This document shows positions 1 through 5,969 of a DNA stretch of 10,133 nt, in pieces. The notes below the pieces were generated by a model that saw only the letters and a list, made by a program, of their open reading frames with translations, had not been told where the DNA came from and made no database searches. Position numbers and translations under genes: made by a program. The DNA is from Chloroflexota bacterium (GTDB taxonomy: Bacteria > Chloroflexota > Anaerolineae > JACRMK01): positions 1 through 10,133 of the forward strand of contig JACQEC010000189.1 of the NCBI GenBank assembly GCA_016200765.1. The letters run 5' to 3'. Positions within the stretch are counted from its first letter, which is position 1. The number at the start of each line of letters is the position of its first letter.

Positions 1-419
1 AGGTTTTCGAGAAAACGATCCGCGCTTCGGCCCATGGTTTCTGCAGCAAATTTCAAGCCCGCTTTGTCAGCATCTGTCCATACGTCTGATCGAACTGTGC
101 CGACCATTGTAAACGAAAATTCCTTGCCCACTCTCTTTGATACTTCACTTCCATTTTTGACCAATCCGATGGTTTGATTCGCAGAGTTTTCGACCCAGCA
201 TTCCCTTTCTCCATATGGAGCGAAGCCATCTGTGCGTCCGGCTATTTTCCCGGTGGAATCGAATATGTCGGCTCGCCTTTCGGCGTGCTGTGATTTGACA
301 GAGCCGATAGGTCTGCTTGAGTTAGAATATACAGTAGCCTCTGTATCAGGCGGGAAACTCTTGTACTCAACTTTTCCCACCTCTTGTCCATTTGTGTTGT
401 AAATTTGGCATATTGCCAT
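1..419 (-). CDS. Partial repeat-built beta protein (4-fold beta-flower-like), 3' end off the window
   Basis: The frame is open from an ATG at 419-417 to the left edge, giving 139 residues with no stop, so the C-terminus is missing. The protein begins MAICQIYNTNGQEVGKVEY and repeats a short unit of the form aromatic or hydrophobic strand, turn, then G-x-(I/V)-G or A-G. Examples are VYSNSSRPIGSVKS, IFDSTGKIAGRT and WVENSANQTIGLVKNG. About four such units in 75 residues suggest a small propeller or flower-like beta fold; proteins named 4-fold beta-flower have this pattern. The assignment is pattern recognition, not a proven match, and no enzymatic function is evident. A perfect AGGAGG at 426-431 lies 6 nt upstream of this ATG. 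An in-frame ATG at 515-513, with its own AGGAGG at 521-526, would add 32 residues, so the start is ambiguous. Base composition is visibly lower in GC than the neighbouring genes, which may mean recent acquisition. Confidence 0.62.
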   Translation of the reverse strand, partial: MAICQIYNTNGQEVGKVEYKSFPPDTEATVYSNSSRPIGSVKSQHAERRADIFDSTGKIAGRTDGFAPYGERECWVENSANQTIGLVKNGSEVSKRVGKEFSFTMVGTVRSDVWTDADKAGLKFAAETMGRSADRFLEN

Positions 420-524
420 TGCTGGCCTCCTGGTCTTTGATAAGATCATCTGAATGGTTTCGCCTGCCAAGCGCAGACGAATCGCGGGCTGGCGGGCAGA
501 CAGTTCGTCTTGCATAGTTGCCTC

Positions 525-550
525 CTGTGGGCGCTGGCGGTTACCCACAG
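525..550 (-). promoter_or_regulatory. 7-bp hairpin overlapping a Shine-Dalgarno sequence
   Basis: On the plus strand CTGTGGG (525-531) and CCCACAG (544-550) form a perfect 7-bp inverted repeat around a 12-nt loop. On the minus transcript the stem ends at the first two bases of the AGGAGG that precedes the ATG at 515. It lies in the 69-bp gap after the UGSC gene. It could weaken translation from the upstream start or act as a weak stop for the operon. There is no U-tract after it, so a classical intrinsic terminator is unlikely. Confidence 0.35.
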
Positions 551-584
551 CCACTATGCGACGAACTGCCGCCTAGTCCGGTCT

Positions 585-1142
585 CTAAACTCTACGATGC
601 GCTGTCGTATCGCATGTAGGCTTCACACCCACCAGCGCGTCAAGGACTTCTTCCAGTATCGCGTCGGCCTTGGCGCGCATCTCCTCGTCGGTCGCGTCCT
701 GTATCGGGTGCGGCACGAACACGCGGCGCACGTCCGGCAGGCCGAGCGCCTCCGACTGCGCGCGAGCCGCCTCGACAAACGCCGCCGAGGCCACAAAGAC
801 CGAGGGCTTGCCCTGAATTTCAAACCAGACCGTGTCATGCACACTGCATGTGGTGCACGACCCTCAGTCGGCCAGCGCCTCGATCACGAAGTGGTTCTCC
901 GCCGCAATCTGCCGGCGCAGGGCGTCGGGCGCGGGCTTGGTGTAGGTCGGCTTGCGGTAGCGCCGGAACTGCACGCCGGGCAGGCTCTCCGCCAGCCGCG
1001 CCGCCAGCCGGTCCATCAAGACGTCGCCGCGCGGCTTGCTGATGTCCACCAGCGCCACCGAGCCGTTGAGCGACCCCGTGCGCTGTGACAGCGCGCGCCG
1101 CACCGGCACGCGCTCATCCGTCGGGTCTAATATCTGCGTCAT
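585..1142 (-). CDS. UGSC-family selenoprotein with in-frame TGA (Sec93)
   Basis: This is one 185-residue reading frame interrupted only by TGA at 866-864. The first half (MTQILDPTDERVPVRR to HFVIEALAD, 92 residues) runs into U-G-S-C-T-T-C-S-V-H-D-T-V-W-F-E. The frame then stays open to TAG at 587-585, through VFVASAAFVEAARAQ and VPHPIQDATDEEM. The family is named for its UGSC motif, in which U is selenocysteine (Sec93) and the partner is Cys96; Cys99 and Cys103-region residues follow the motif without a second recognised site. The composition and conserved feel of both halves support recoding over two genes. The ATG at 1142 overlaps the stop of the preceding gene (TGATG) and has AGGAGG at 1147-1152, so translation is coupled. 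A 9-bp hairpin follows the TGA. The Sec/Cys pair suggests a redox enzyme, probably cytoplasmic since I see no signal peptide. The substrate is unknown. If the host lacks Sec machinery, the TGA would be a nonsense mutation. Confidence 0.88.
834..861 (-). promoter_or_regulatory. Candidate bacterial SECIS hairpin
   Basis: On the minus-strand RNA the segment 861-853 pairs with 842-834: nine consecutive pairs including one G-U, closing a 10-nt loop (852-843, CACAUGCAGU). Two more pairs (A-U, C-G) are possible inside the loop with a bulged C, leaving a small AUGCA apex with a G near the middle. The stem begins 2 nt after the TGA and the apex lies about 15-19 nt downstream. That matches where bacterial SECIS elements, read by SelB, are located. 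No conserved primary sequence is expected beyond a loop G, so this is support, not proof. Confidence 0.6.
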
Positions 1143-2725
1143 CACACCTCCTCGATTTTCCGGCTCACGACGATGGAACCGGTCGGGCCGCTCACCCAGC
1201 CGCCAAAGATGGCGGAGAATTTGCCCGCCTCGCCTCCGGCGACCGCGATGTGGATATTCTCCGCGCCGCGAAACTTGGGGATGAGTTGGCTCAATTGATC
1301 TTCGCTGGGGCCGTCCGGCCCGAAGCGGCGCGGCGGGATGCCGTCGCCGCTCTCGTCGTCGGCCAGCAGGTCGCGCAAGGGCCGCGCGGTGATCTCTTGA
1401 ATGCGCTTGCGCAGGTCGTTCTTGCTCCATCGCTCGCGCTCCAACGTCATCGCGTGTTCCGGGCAGACTACCAGCAGGGTGTCGCCGTAGAAGTGCATCT
1501 GGGGATGCCACACGCTTTCCAGCCCCAGCCCCAGACTGCCGCCCAGCGCGCGCGCTGTGCGCGAGGTCTGGTCGGCGATGCCGCGCGGCCCTTCGAGCGC
1601 GAAGACCGTCACCACGTTGTCACTCGCGCCGAAGCCGCGCTCGACATGCAGGGGCTCCCACGGACTGCGCTCTTCCCACTCCGCAAAGCACATCGTATAT
1701 TTGGCGGGCGACGCCAGCGCCGCGCGCTCGACCCCGCCCGGCTTCGCGCCGCCGAGGTTGCGCAGGGCCAGTTTCAGCGCGCGCCCGATGGTGGCGTTGG
1801 CGCGGTTGCCCGCGCCGAGCGCGCTGACGCCCATGTTCATGCCGATGCGGTGGCGGATCGGGCCGTTGACGACGATGACCGGCGTCGCGCCCCAGGTCGT
1901 CGCCATGACCCCGTGAATGTTGAACTCGTCGGTGCAGACCGCTTCCAGCGCGGCGATCACCACCGGCAGGTATTCGGGCTTGCAACCGGCCATCACCGCG
2001 TTGACCGCAACCTTTTCCACCGTCGCCGGGGCCATGTTGGGCGGCACGATGGCGACCAGCTCCTGCGGGTCGCGTCGCGTGCCCGCCAGCATCCGGATCA
2101 CGCGCTCCGGCGTCGGCGGGACGACCGGCAGGCCGTCGGTCAGGCCCTGATCGAACATGAACTCAAATTCGTCGTCGGCCGGGGCAATCTCGATACGCCG
2201 CGCGCGCAGGGGACTGCCTTCGGCTTCGGCGGCCAGCCGCTCGGCGATGCCGGGCTCCACCGATTTGGAGCCACAGCCGGGCCGCCAGTCGGGGTAGGCG
2301 TCCCAATCCACGGTGGGCGCGGGACGCTGGCTGAGTTGCGCGACCTCCGTAAAGAGCGCCTGCCACTCCGGCTTGCTAAACCCGATCAAACGGCGCAGTT
2401 CCTGCCCCTGCGCGTCCGCCAGCACGAGTGCGGGCACAATCTCCAGCGCGTAGGCGAAGGAGACGCGCAAGGCGGAGTCGTCGAGCATCGGCGCGCTGAG
2501 TTGGTGGCGCTCGACGAGGAGCGCGTTGCCCGCCGCGTCCTGGCCGACAGCCCACACGTCCACCAGTTCCCCAAACGCGCGGTAGGCCGCTTCAATCAGC
2601 GGCATGGAGAGGTTGCAGGTCGGGCAGTCTTCCTTGACGAAGCACAGCAGGGCCAGCCGCCCCGTTGGGAAGGCGCGAGGTTGCTCGCGGCGGTCTTGCA
2701 GTTTGAAAGATGGCAGGGTCATCAT
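1142..2725 (-). CDS. Thioredoxin-fold protein fused to uncharacterised DGLPVVPPT domain
   Basis: The product is 527 residues long. Residues 5-130 look like a thioredoxin fold: a strand LALLCFV, the redox motif C34-P-T-C37, and a Val-Pro at 97-98 in the cis-proline position (EIVPALVLAD). A linker with WRPGCGSKS (C151) follows. The rest, about residues 185-527, is a conserved-looking domain with GLTDGLPVVPPT (194-205), MAGCKPEYLP (C248), VNGPI (287-290) and GNRANATIGRA (306-316). I recognise it as a recurring uncharacterised family but know no activity. No signal peptide or membrane segment is seen, so it is probably cytoplasmic. Two ATG codons lie in tandem (2725 and 2722). The AGAGG at 2733-2729 sits 6 nt from the second, which may be the real start. 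The gene begins 6 nt after the NIPSNAP-like gene and overlaps the UGSC start by 1 nt. An electron path from the C34/C37 pair to the Sec/Cys centre of the UGSC protein is a natural inference. Confidence 0.85.
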   Translation of the reverse strand: MMTLPSFKLQDRREQPRAFPTGRLALLCFVKEDCPTCNLSMPLIEAAYRAFGELVDVWAVGQDAAGNALLVERHQLSAPMLDDSALRVSFAYALEIVPALVLADAQGQELRRLIGFSKPEWQALFTEVAQLSQRPAPTVDWDAYPDWRPGCGSKSVEPGIAERLAAEAEGSPLRARRIEIAPADDEFEFMFDQGLTDGLPVVPPTPERVIRMLAGTRRDPQELVAIVPPNMAPATVEKVAVNAVMAGCKPEYLPVVIAALEAVCTDEFNIHGVMATTWGATPVIVVNGPIRHRIGMNMGVSALGAGNRANATIGRALKLALRNLGGAKPGGVERAALASPAKYTMCFAEWEERSPWEPLHVERGFGASDNVVTVFALEGPRGIADQTSRTARALGGSLGLGLESVWHPQMHFYGDTLLVVCPEHAMTLERERWSKNDLRKRIQEITARPLRDLLADDESGDGIPPRRFGPDGPSEDQLSQLIPKFRGAENIHIAVAGGEAGKFSAIFGGWVSGPTGSIVVSRKIEEV

Positions 2726-2731
2726 CAGCCT

Positions 2732-3376
2732 CTACGGCAGTTCCAGCGCGCGCATCAGGCACACCCACGTCTTCAGCGTCAGGTGACTGCGGCGGGCGAG
2801 CAGGCGCGCGCTCTCGTCCCACAACTGCTGGTCAAGGTGATTGGGTTTGGGCCGCGTGGCGCGGGTCTCGTCCCAGTGGGTGGGGTCATGGTAGCCGGTC
2901 AGCAAGACGACCTCCATCGGCGTGGTGGCCGCCCGCGTCGTCCACAGGCCAAGGATGTGCGCGCCCTGCGCCTCGATGCGCGGCCAGACGCCTTCGGCGG
3001 AACAGTGCACAAACTCGTCGAGGTCGGACGGTTGGATAAGAAAGCGGCGATAGCCATAAACCTGCCGCCGGTCTGCGGGGGACAGTTCGGCTTTGGGGCG
3101 CGACGACACAGCGCGCAGGAGGCGCACTTCCTCCCGTTCAATCAGCGGGCGATGATGCGCCACGCTGTTCTGCTGGGCGCGCTCCCACGCGCTGAGGTCC
3201 GGGAAACGGGTGATCTGCAAGAGTTCATCCGGCGGGTCGCCGATCAAGCCGCCCAGCAGGCACAGGACGTGCGCGCCGTGATCGGAGAGCGCGGGCCAGA
3301 TGCTCTCGCGGCTCAACCGCTGATATTCCATCGCCAGTCCCCGGCGGACGAGGACCCGGCGTTCTTCGTAGATCAT
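2732..3376 (-). CDS. Two-repeat NIPSNAP-like (dimeric alpha+beta barrel) protein
   Basis: The 214-residue product begins MIYEERRVLVRRGLAMEYQ and contains two related halves. Residues 1-75 and about 105-190 each start with a Y-E/Y-R beta strand. Each continues with a helix and a G-A-H-(V/I)-L-(C/G)-L strand (ALSDHGAHVLCL; RIEAQGAHILGL), then a strand and a W-containing helix (DLSAWERAQ; DPTHWDETRA). This internal duplication is typical of NIPSNAP/Dabb-type alpha+beta barrels, whose roles are mostly unknown. I chose this start because the barrel begins right there; a longer frame reaching 3499 runs through the promoter and reads as junk. No good ribosome binding site is visible before the ATG. 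It is the first gene of the operon, and expression could depend on a weak or unusual initiation. It may bind a small substrate for the redox pair encoded downstream. Confidence 0.8.
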   Translation of the reverse strand: MIYEERRVLVRRGLAMEYQRLSRESIWPALSDHGAHVLCLLGGLIGDPPDELLQITRFPDLSAWERAQQNSVAHHRPLIEREEVRLLRAVSSRPKAELSPADRRQVYGYRRFLIQPSDLDEFVHCSAEGVWPRIEAQGAHILGLWTTRAATTPMEVVLLTGYHDPTHWDETRATRPKPNHLDQQLWDESARLLARRSHLTLKTWVCLMRALELP

Positions 3377-3418
3377 AACAGACCAGTTGATGTGGAGATG
3401 TCGTACCCGTGCGCCCCT

Positions 3419-3446
3419 ATTATAGATGAACTGCGGGCGTTGACAA
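3419..3446 (-). promoter_or_regulatory. Sigma-70-type promoter of the UGSC operon
   Basis: On the minus strand a perfect TATAAT -10 (3424-3419) lies 16 nt downstream of TTGTCA (3446-3441), five of six matches to the -35 consensus. Transcription would start near 3412, about 36 nt before the ATG at 3376. Nothing else upstream competes on this strand, and the three genes that follow have almost no gaps, so this promoter probably drives all of them. Confidence 0.7.
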
Positions 3447-3476
3447 GAGAACGGCCGCGAGGACATAACGCACATT

Positions 3477-3633
3477 CGTAGGGGCGAAGCAACGGCCACG
3501 CCTCACCGCGTTTGGCAACAAGATGGCTGGCCGTGGCTTCGCCCATTCCCTGCTTCGCCTCGCACGGGCGAAGCCGCGCGTGGACATGACCACGTTGCAA
3601 GACCGCTGCCTGACGCGCTGCTTCGCCCCTACG
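3477..3633. repeat. Cluster of REP-like GGGCGAAGC palindromes
   Basis: CGTAGGGGCGAAGCA (3477-3491) recurs perfectly inverted at 3619-3633. In between, 3482-3498 pairs with 3528-3544 (16 of 17), and 3552-3559 with 3567-3574 (8 bp, 7-nt loop). The same core GCTTCGCCCCTACG occurs again at 7278-7291. This looks like a dispersed short palindromic family. No gene is supported here: long minus-strand frames over 3373-3762 consist of repeat-derived low-quality peptide. Confidence 0.7.
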
Positions 3634-3699
3634 CGCACGCTCTCGCCTCTCCGATGATTCCGCGTTATCCCCCAGCTCCTTACACCTGTCGCATTGTAG

Positions 3700-3720
3700 G
3701 GGCAGGGCTTGTCCCTGCCC
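3700..3720. repeat. GC-rich hairpin repeat (GGGCAGGG/CCCTGCCC)
   Basis: GGGCAGGG (3700-3707) and CCCTGCCC (3713-3720) form a perfect 8-bp stem with a 5-nt loop. It is followed by further CCCTGCCC text at 3727-3735. It resembles the short GC hairpins scattered in some Chloroflexota genomes. There is no T-tract on either side, so I do not call it a terminator. Confidence 0.55.
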
Positions 3721-3751
3721 GCTTGCCCCTGCCCGCTGGGCGAGCGCAAGG

Positions 3752-4023
3752 CCATTGGTCAAAGGTTAAGGAATTAATCGCCTTGTCAAGAGGCAAACGG
3801 TGCCGGGTAGCACTCCACTAAAGCCTGGTGGGGCACTTTCGAGACGGATTCCATGCTCAAGCCTGTTCAATTTAGGCTAGAAATCGAGTGCCTGGAACCC
3901 AATAATGTCTCACCACGCTTAAGTGTGGTGCTACCCAAACGCGAATGGCCTGTTTCAAATTGAGAATGGCTGCTCACATTGCCACTTGACAAATGTTCAA
4001 TGACCTTAACCTTTGACCAATGG
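3752..4023. repeat. 272-bp MITE-like inverted-repeat element
   Basis: The ends are a perfect 20-bp inverted repeat (3752-3771 and 4004-4023, CCATTGGTCAAAGGTTAAGG and its complement). Inside is a second nested pair, 3783-3796 with 3979-3992 (13 of 14). A third imperfect pair covers about 3805-3837 with 3904-3936, including a perfect 9-mer GGGTAGCAC/GTGCTACCC. A small central hairpin AGCCT/AGGCT sits at 3860-3878. There is no transposase frame. The layout fits a non-autonomous miniature element or a large structured repeat. No clear target duplication is seen at the edges, and this repeat carries lower GC than the genes around it. Confidence 0.6.
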
Positions 4024-4204
4024 TACAAGACCCGCCCCTACCGATGGGCTTTGCAACAACCGTTCGGACCCGTCCGCCGCGCCGCATGGCCGGCGCGCGC
4101 CCGCGCAAGATTAACCCGACATGAGAGTATTCGAGCGGCTGAAACTTCCATTTTACGCCGGGCGTGACCATCAGTAGAACCTTGGCCCGTCCTAGAGGTG
4201 TACC
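4024..4204. other. Leader region of the DUF1800 gene
   Basis: This stretch between the inverted-repeat element and the ATG at 4205 has no convincing -35/-10 pair. The only clear signal is GAGGTG at 4195-4200, a ribosome binding site 4 nt before the ATG. Short open frames here are not gene-like. Confidence 0.4.
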
Positions 4205-5953
4205 ATGCCACTGACTCGCAGGCAGTTCTTGATTGGCGCCGCCACCGTTGGCGCGGCCGGCGCGGCGGCGGGCTGCACGCCGGACTGGATGGCCGGTCTC
4301 GACGAGACGCGCACGCCGGACTGGATGGCCGGTCTCGACGAGACGCCCACCCCGAGCGCTAACCCATCGTACAGCACCGGGCCGATCATCTGGACGCCCA
4401 CCCCACCGGCGGCGCTGTCGAAGATGGCCGCGGCCGCCTCGCCCGTTGCGCTGGCGCTGGTGCGCATGACCTTCGGCCCGCGCCCCGGCGACGTCGAGCG
4501 CGTGGAGCAGATGGGGCTGGACAAATATATTGACGAGCAGTTGCATCCCGAATCCATTGACGACAGCGCGCTGGATAAGATGCTCGAATCGTTCCCATCG
4601 CTGACGATGTCGCTCGAAGCGTTGTTCGAGAACTACCCGCAACCGAGGCCCCAGCCCCGCCCCACGCCCAACCCGACGCCTGCGCCCAACGCCACGCCCG
4701 TTCCACAGCCCACCGAGCCGCCGCGCGCTCAACGCCCCCAAGGCCCGCAACAGATCGTGGCCGAATTGCAAGAAGCCACCCTGCTCCGCGCCCTCTACGG
4801 CCGGCGCCAACTCTATGAAATGATGGTGGACTTCTGGACGAACCACTTCAATATCTATATCGCCAAAGATAATGTCAAATGGATGAAGACGGTGGACGAC
4901 CGCGAGGTGATGCGCAAGCACGCCTTGGGCAAGTTCAAAGACCTCCTGCTCGCCAGCGCCCAAAGCCCGGCCATGCTGGAATATCTGGATAACCGCATCA
5001 GCATCAAGGGTAAGCCCAACGAGAACTACGCGCGCGAGGTCATGGAACTGCACACGCTCGGCGTGGACGGAGGCTACACCTATCCCGACATCCAGAACGT
5101 CGCGCGCGCCTTCACCGGCTGGACGGTGATCGAGAACCGCTTCAACCCTACGGCCAGCGCCGGCTATATCTTCAACGCGCGGATGCACGACGACGACGAG
5201 AAGACGGTGCTCGGCGTGAAGATTCCGAGGGGCGGCGGCGAGAAGGATGGCCAGCGGGTGATTGAGATTCTGGCGAACCACCCCTCAACCGCCAAGTTCC
5301 TCGCCACCAAACTCGTGCGCCGCTTCGTCTCCGACACGCCGCCCGACGCGCTCGTCCAGCGCGTGGCGGCCGCCTACCAGAAGACCGGCGGCGACATCCG
5401 CGAGATGATGAGCGTCATCCTGCGCTCGGACGAGTTCAAGAAATCCTACGGCCAGAAGGTGCGCCGCCCGTTTGAGTTTCTGGTCAGCGTCCTGCGCGCG
5501 CTCGACGTGCAGGTAAACCCGCAGGACGCAGAGATTTTGCGCGGCGCGATCACCCAACTCGGCCAACCGCTCTTCCAGTGGCCGACGCCCGACGGCTACC
5601 CCGATGTCTATGGCGCGTGGATCAACACCAACGGCATGTTGAACCGCTGGAATCTGGCGCTGAACCTGCTCCAGCCCGGCCCGCGCGGCGTGAAAGCCGA
5701 CACGCGCGGCCCGACCACACAGGCCAACCTCAAGACCGCCGCCGACGCGGTGGATTTCTGGATCAGCCGCCTGATTCATCGCCCGATGAGCGACGGCGAC
5801 CGCGCCCAACTGATCACTTACCTCGGCGGCAGTAACCCGAGCCAGCCCCCGATCACAGTCGGGGGCCAGCCTTTGACCGAGCCGATCCTGCGCGACAAAC
5901 TGCCCAATCTGGTCGCGCTGGTTTTATCATCGCCGGATTATCAGTATCGTTAG
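4205..5953 (+). CDS. DUF1800 family Tat-exported lipoprotein
   Basis: The product is 582 residues long. The N-terminus MPLTRRQFLIGAATVGAAG is a twin-arginine signal, and AAGC (21-24) is a plausible lipobox, so the mature protein would be anchored by Cys24 outside the cytoplasmic membrane. Residues 25-48 are a perfect 12-residue tandem duplication (TPDWMAGLDETR/P), then a short Pro/Ser linker. DUF1800 starts near residue 78 (ALALVRMTFGPRPGDVERVEQMG) and runs to the C-terminus. The family hallmark NENYAREVMELHTLGVDGGY begins at residue 272 and continues into the FTGWT motif; DFWTNHFNIY is also typical. Residues 143-183 are an unusual Pro-rich loop (PQPRPQPRPTPNPTP) set within the domain. The biochemical role of DUF1800 is not established. 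It is usually encoded next to a DUF1501 protein, as here (17-nt gap), and the two probably act together at the cell surface. The start is set by the signal peptide and the GAGGTG site. Confidence 0.93.
   Translation: MPLTRRQFLIGAATVGAAGAAAGCTPDWMAGLDETRTPDWMAGLDETPTPSANPSYSTGPIIWTPTPPAALSKMAAAASPVALALVRMTFGPRPGDVERVEQMGLDKYIDEQLHPESIDDSALDKMLESFPSLTMSLEALFENYPQPRPQPRPTPNPTPAPNATPVPQPTEPPRAQRPQGPQQIVAELQEATLLRALYGRRQLYEMMVDFWTNHFNIYIAKDNVKWMKTVDDREVMRKHALGKFKDLLLASAQSPAMLEYLDNRISIKGKPNENYAREVMELHTLGVDGGYTYPDIQNVARAFTGWTVIENRFNPTASAGYIFNARMHDDDEKTVLGVKIPRGGGEKDGQRVIEILANHPSTAKFLATKLVRRFVSDTPPDALVQRVAAAYQKTGGDIREMMSVILRSDEFKKSYGQKVRRPFEFLVSVLRALDVQVNPQDAEILRGAITQLGQPLFQWPTPDGYPDVYGAWINTNGMLNRWNLALNLLQPGPRGVKADTRGPTTQANLKTAADAVDFWISRLIHRPMSDGDRAQLITYLGGSNPSQPPITVGGQPLTEPILRDKLPNLVALVLSSPDYQYR
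4277..4348 (+). repeat. 36-bp in-frame tandem duplication
   Basis: Two copies, 4277-4312 and 4313-4348, differ only at the penultimate base (G or C). Each encodes TPDWMAGLDET plus Arg or Pro. The near identity points to a recent duplication by slippage or recombination in the linker right after the lipidated cysteine. Confidence 0.95.
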
Positions 5954-5969
5954 CCCAAGGAGACCTCCC

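Noticed and set aside
585..842. A separate 85-residue gene starting at GTG 842
   Set aside because: No ribosome binding site, and it is in frame with the preceding half across TGA with the U-G-S-C motif in between; it is the C-terminal part of the selenoprotein.
3440..3468. Plus-strand TTGACA (3440-3445) with a CATAAC-like -10 18 nt on
   Set aside because: No plus-strand gene follows for over 700 bp and the -10 is weak; the TTGACA overlaps the -35 of the minus-strand promoter because that motif is nearly palindromic.
1085..3481. A 798-codon plus-strand open frame opposite the UGSC operon
   Set aside because: It is an antisense shadow of GC-rich codons: Arg/Ala/His-rich, without domains or a ribosome binding site, while the minus strand has three coupled genes with family motifs.
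3477..3735. Possible CRISPR array
   Set aside because: The repeats are short, in both orientations and irregularly spaced, with no spacers of constant length and no cas genes.
3373..3762. Minus-strand frames of 111-129 codons in the palindrome region
   Set aside because: They read through repeats and the operon promoter; no start signal or recognisable motif.
3974..5281. A 435-codon minus-strand frame opposite the DUF1800 gene
   Set aside because: Low-complexity Arg/Gly/Val-rich product with no motif; the plus strand carries clear DUF1800 hallmarks.
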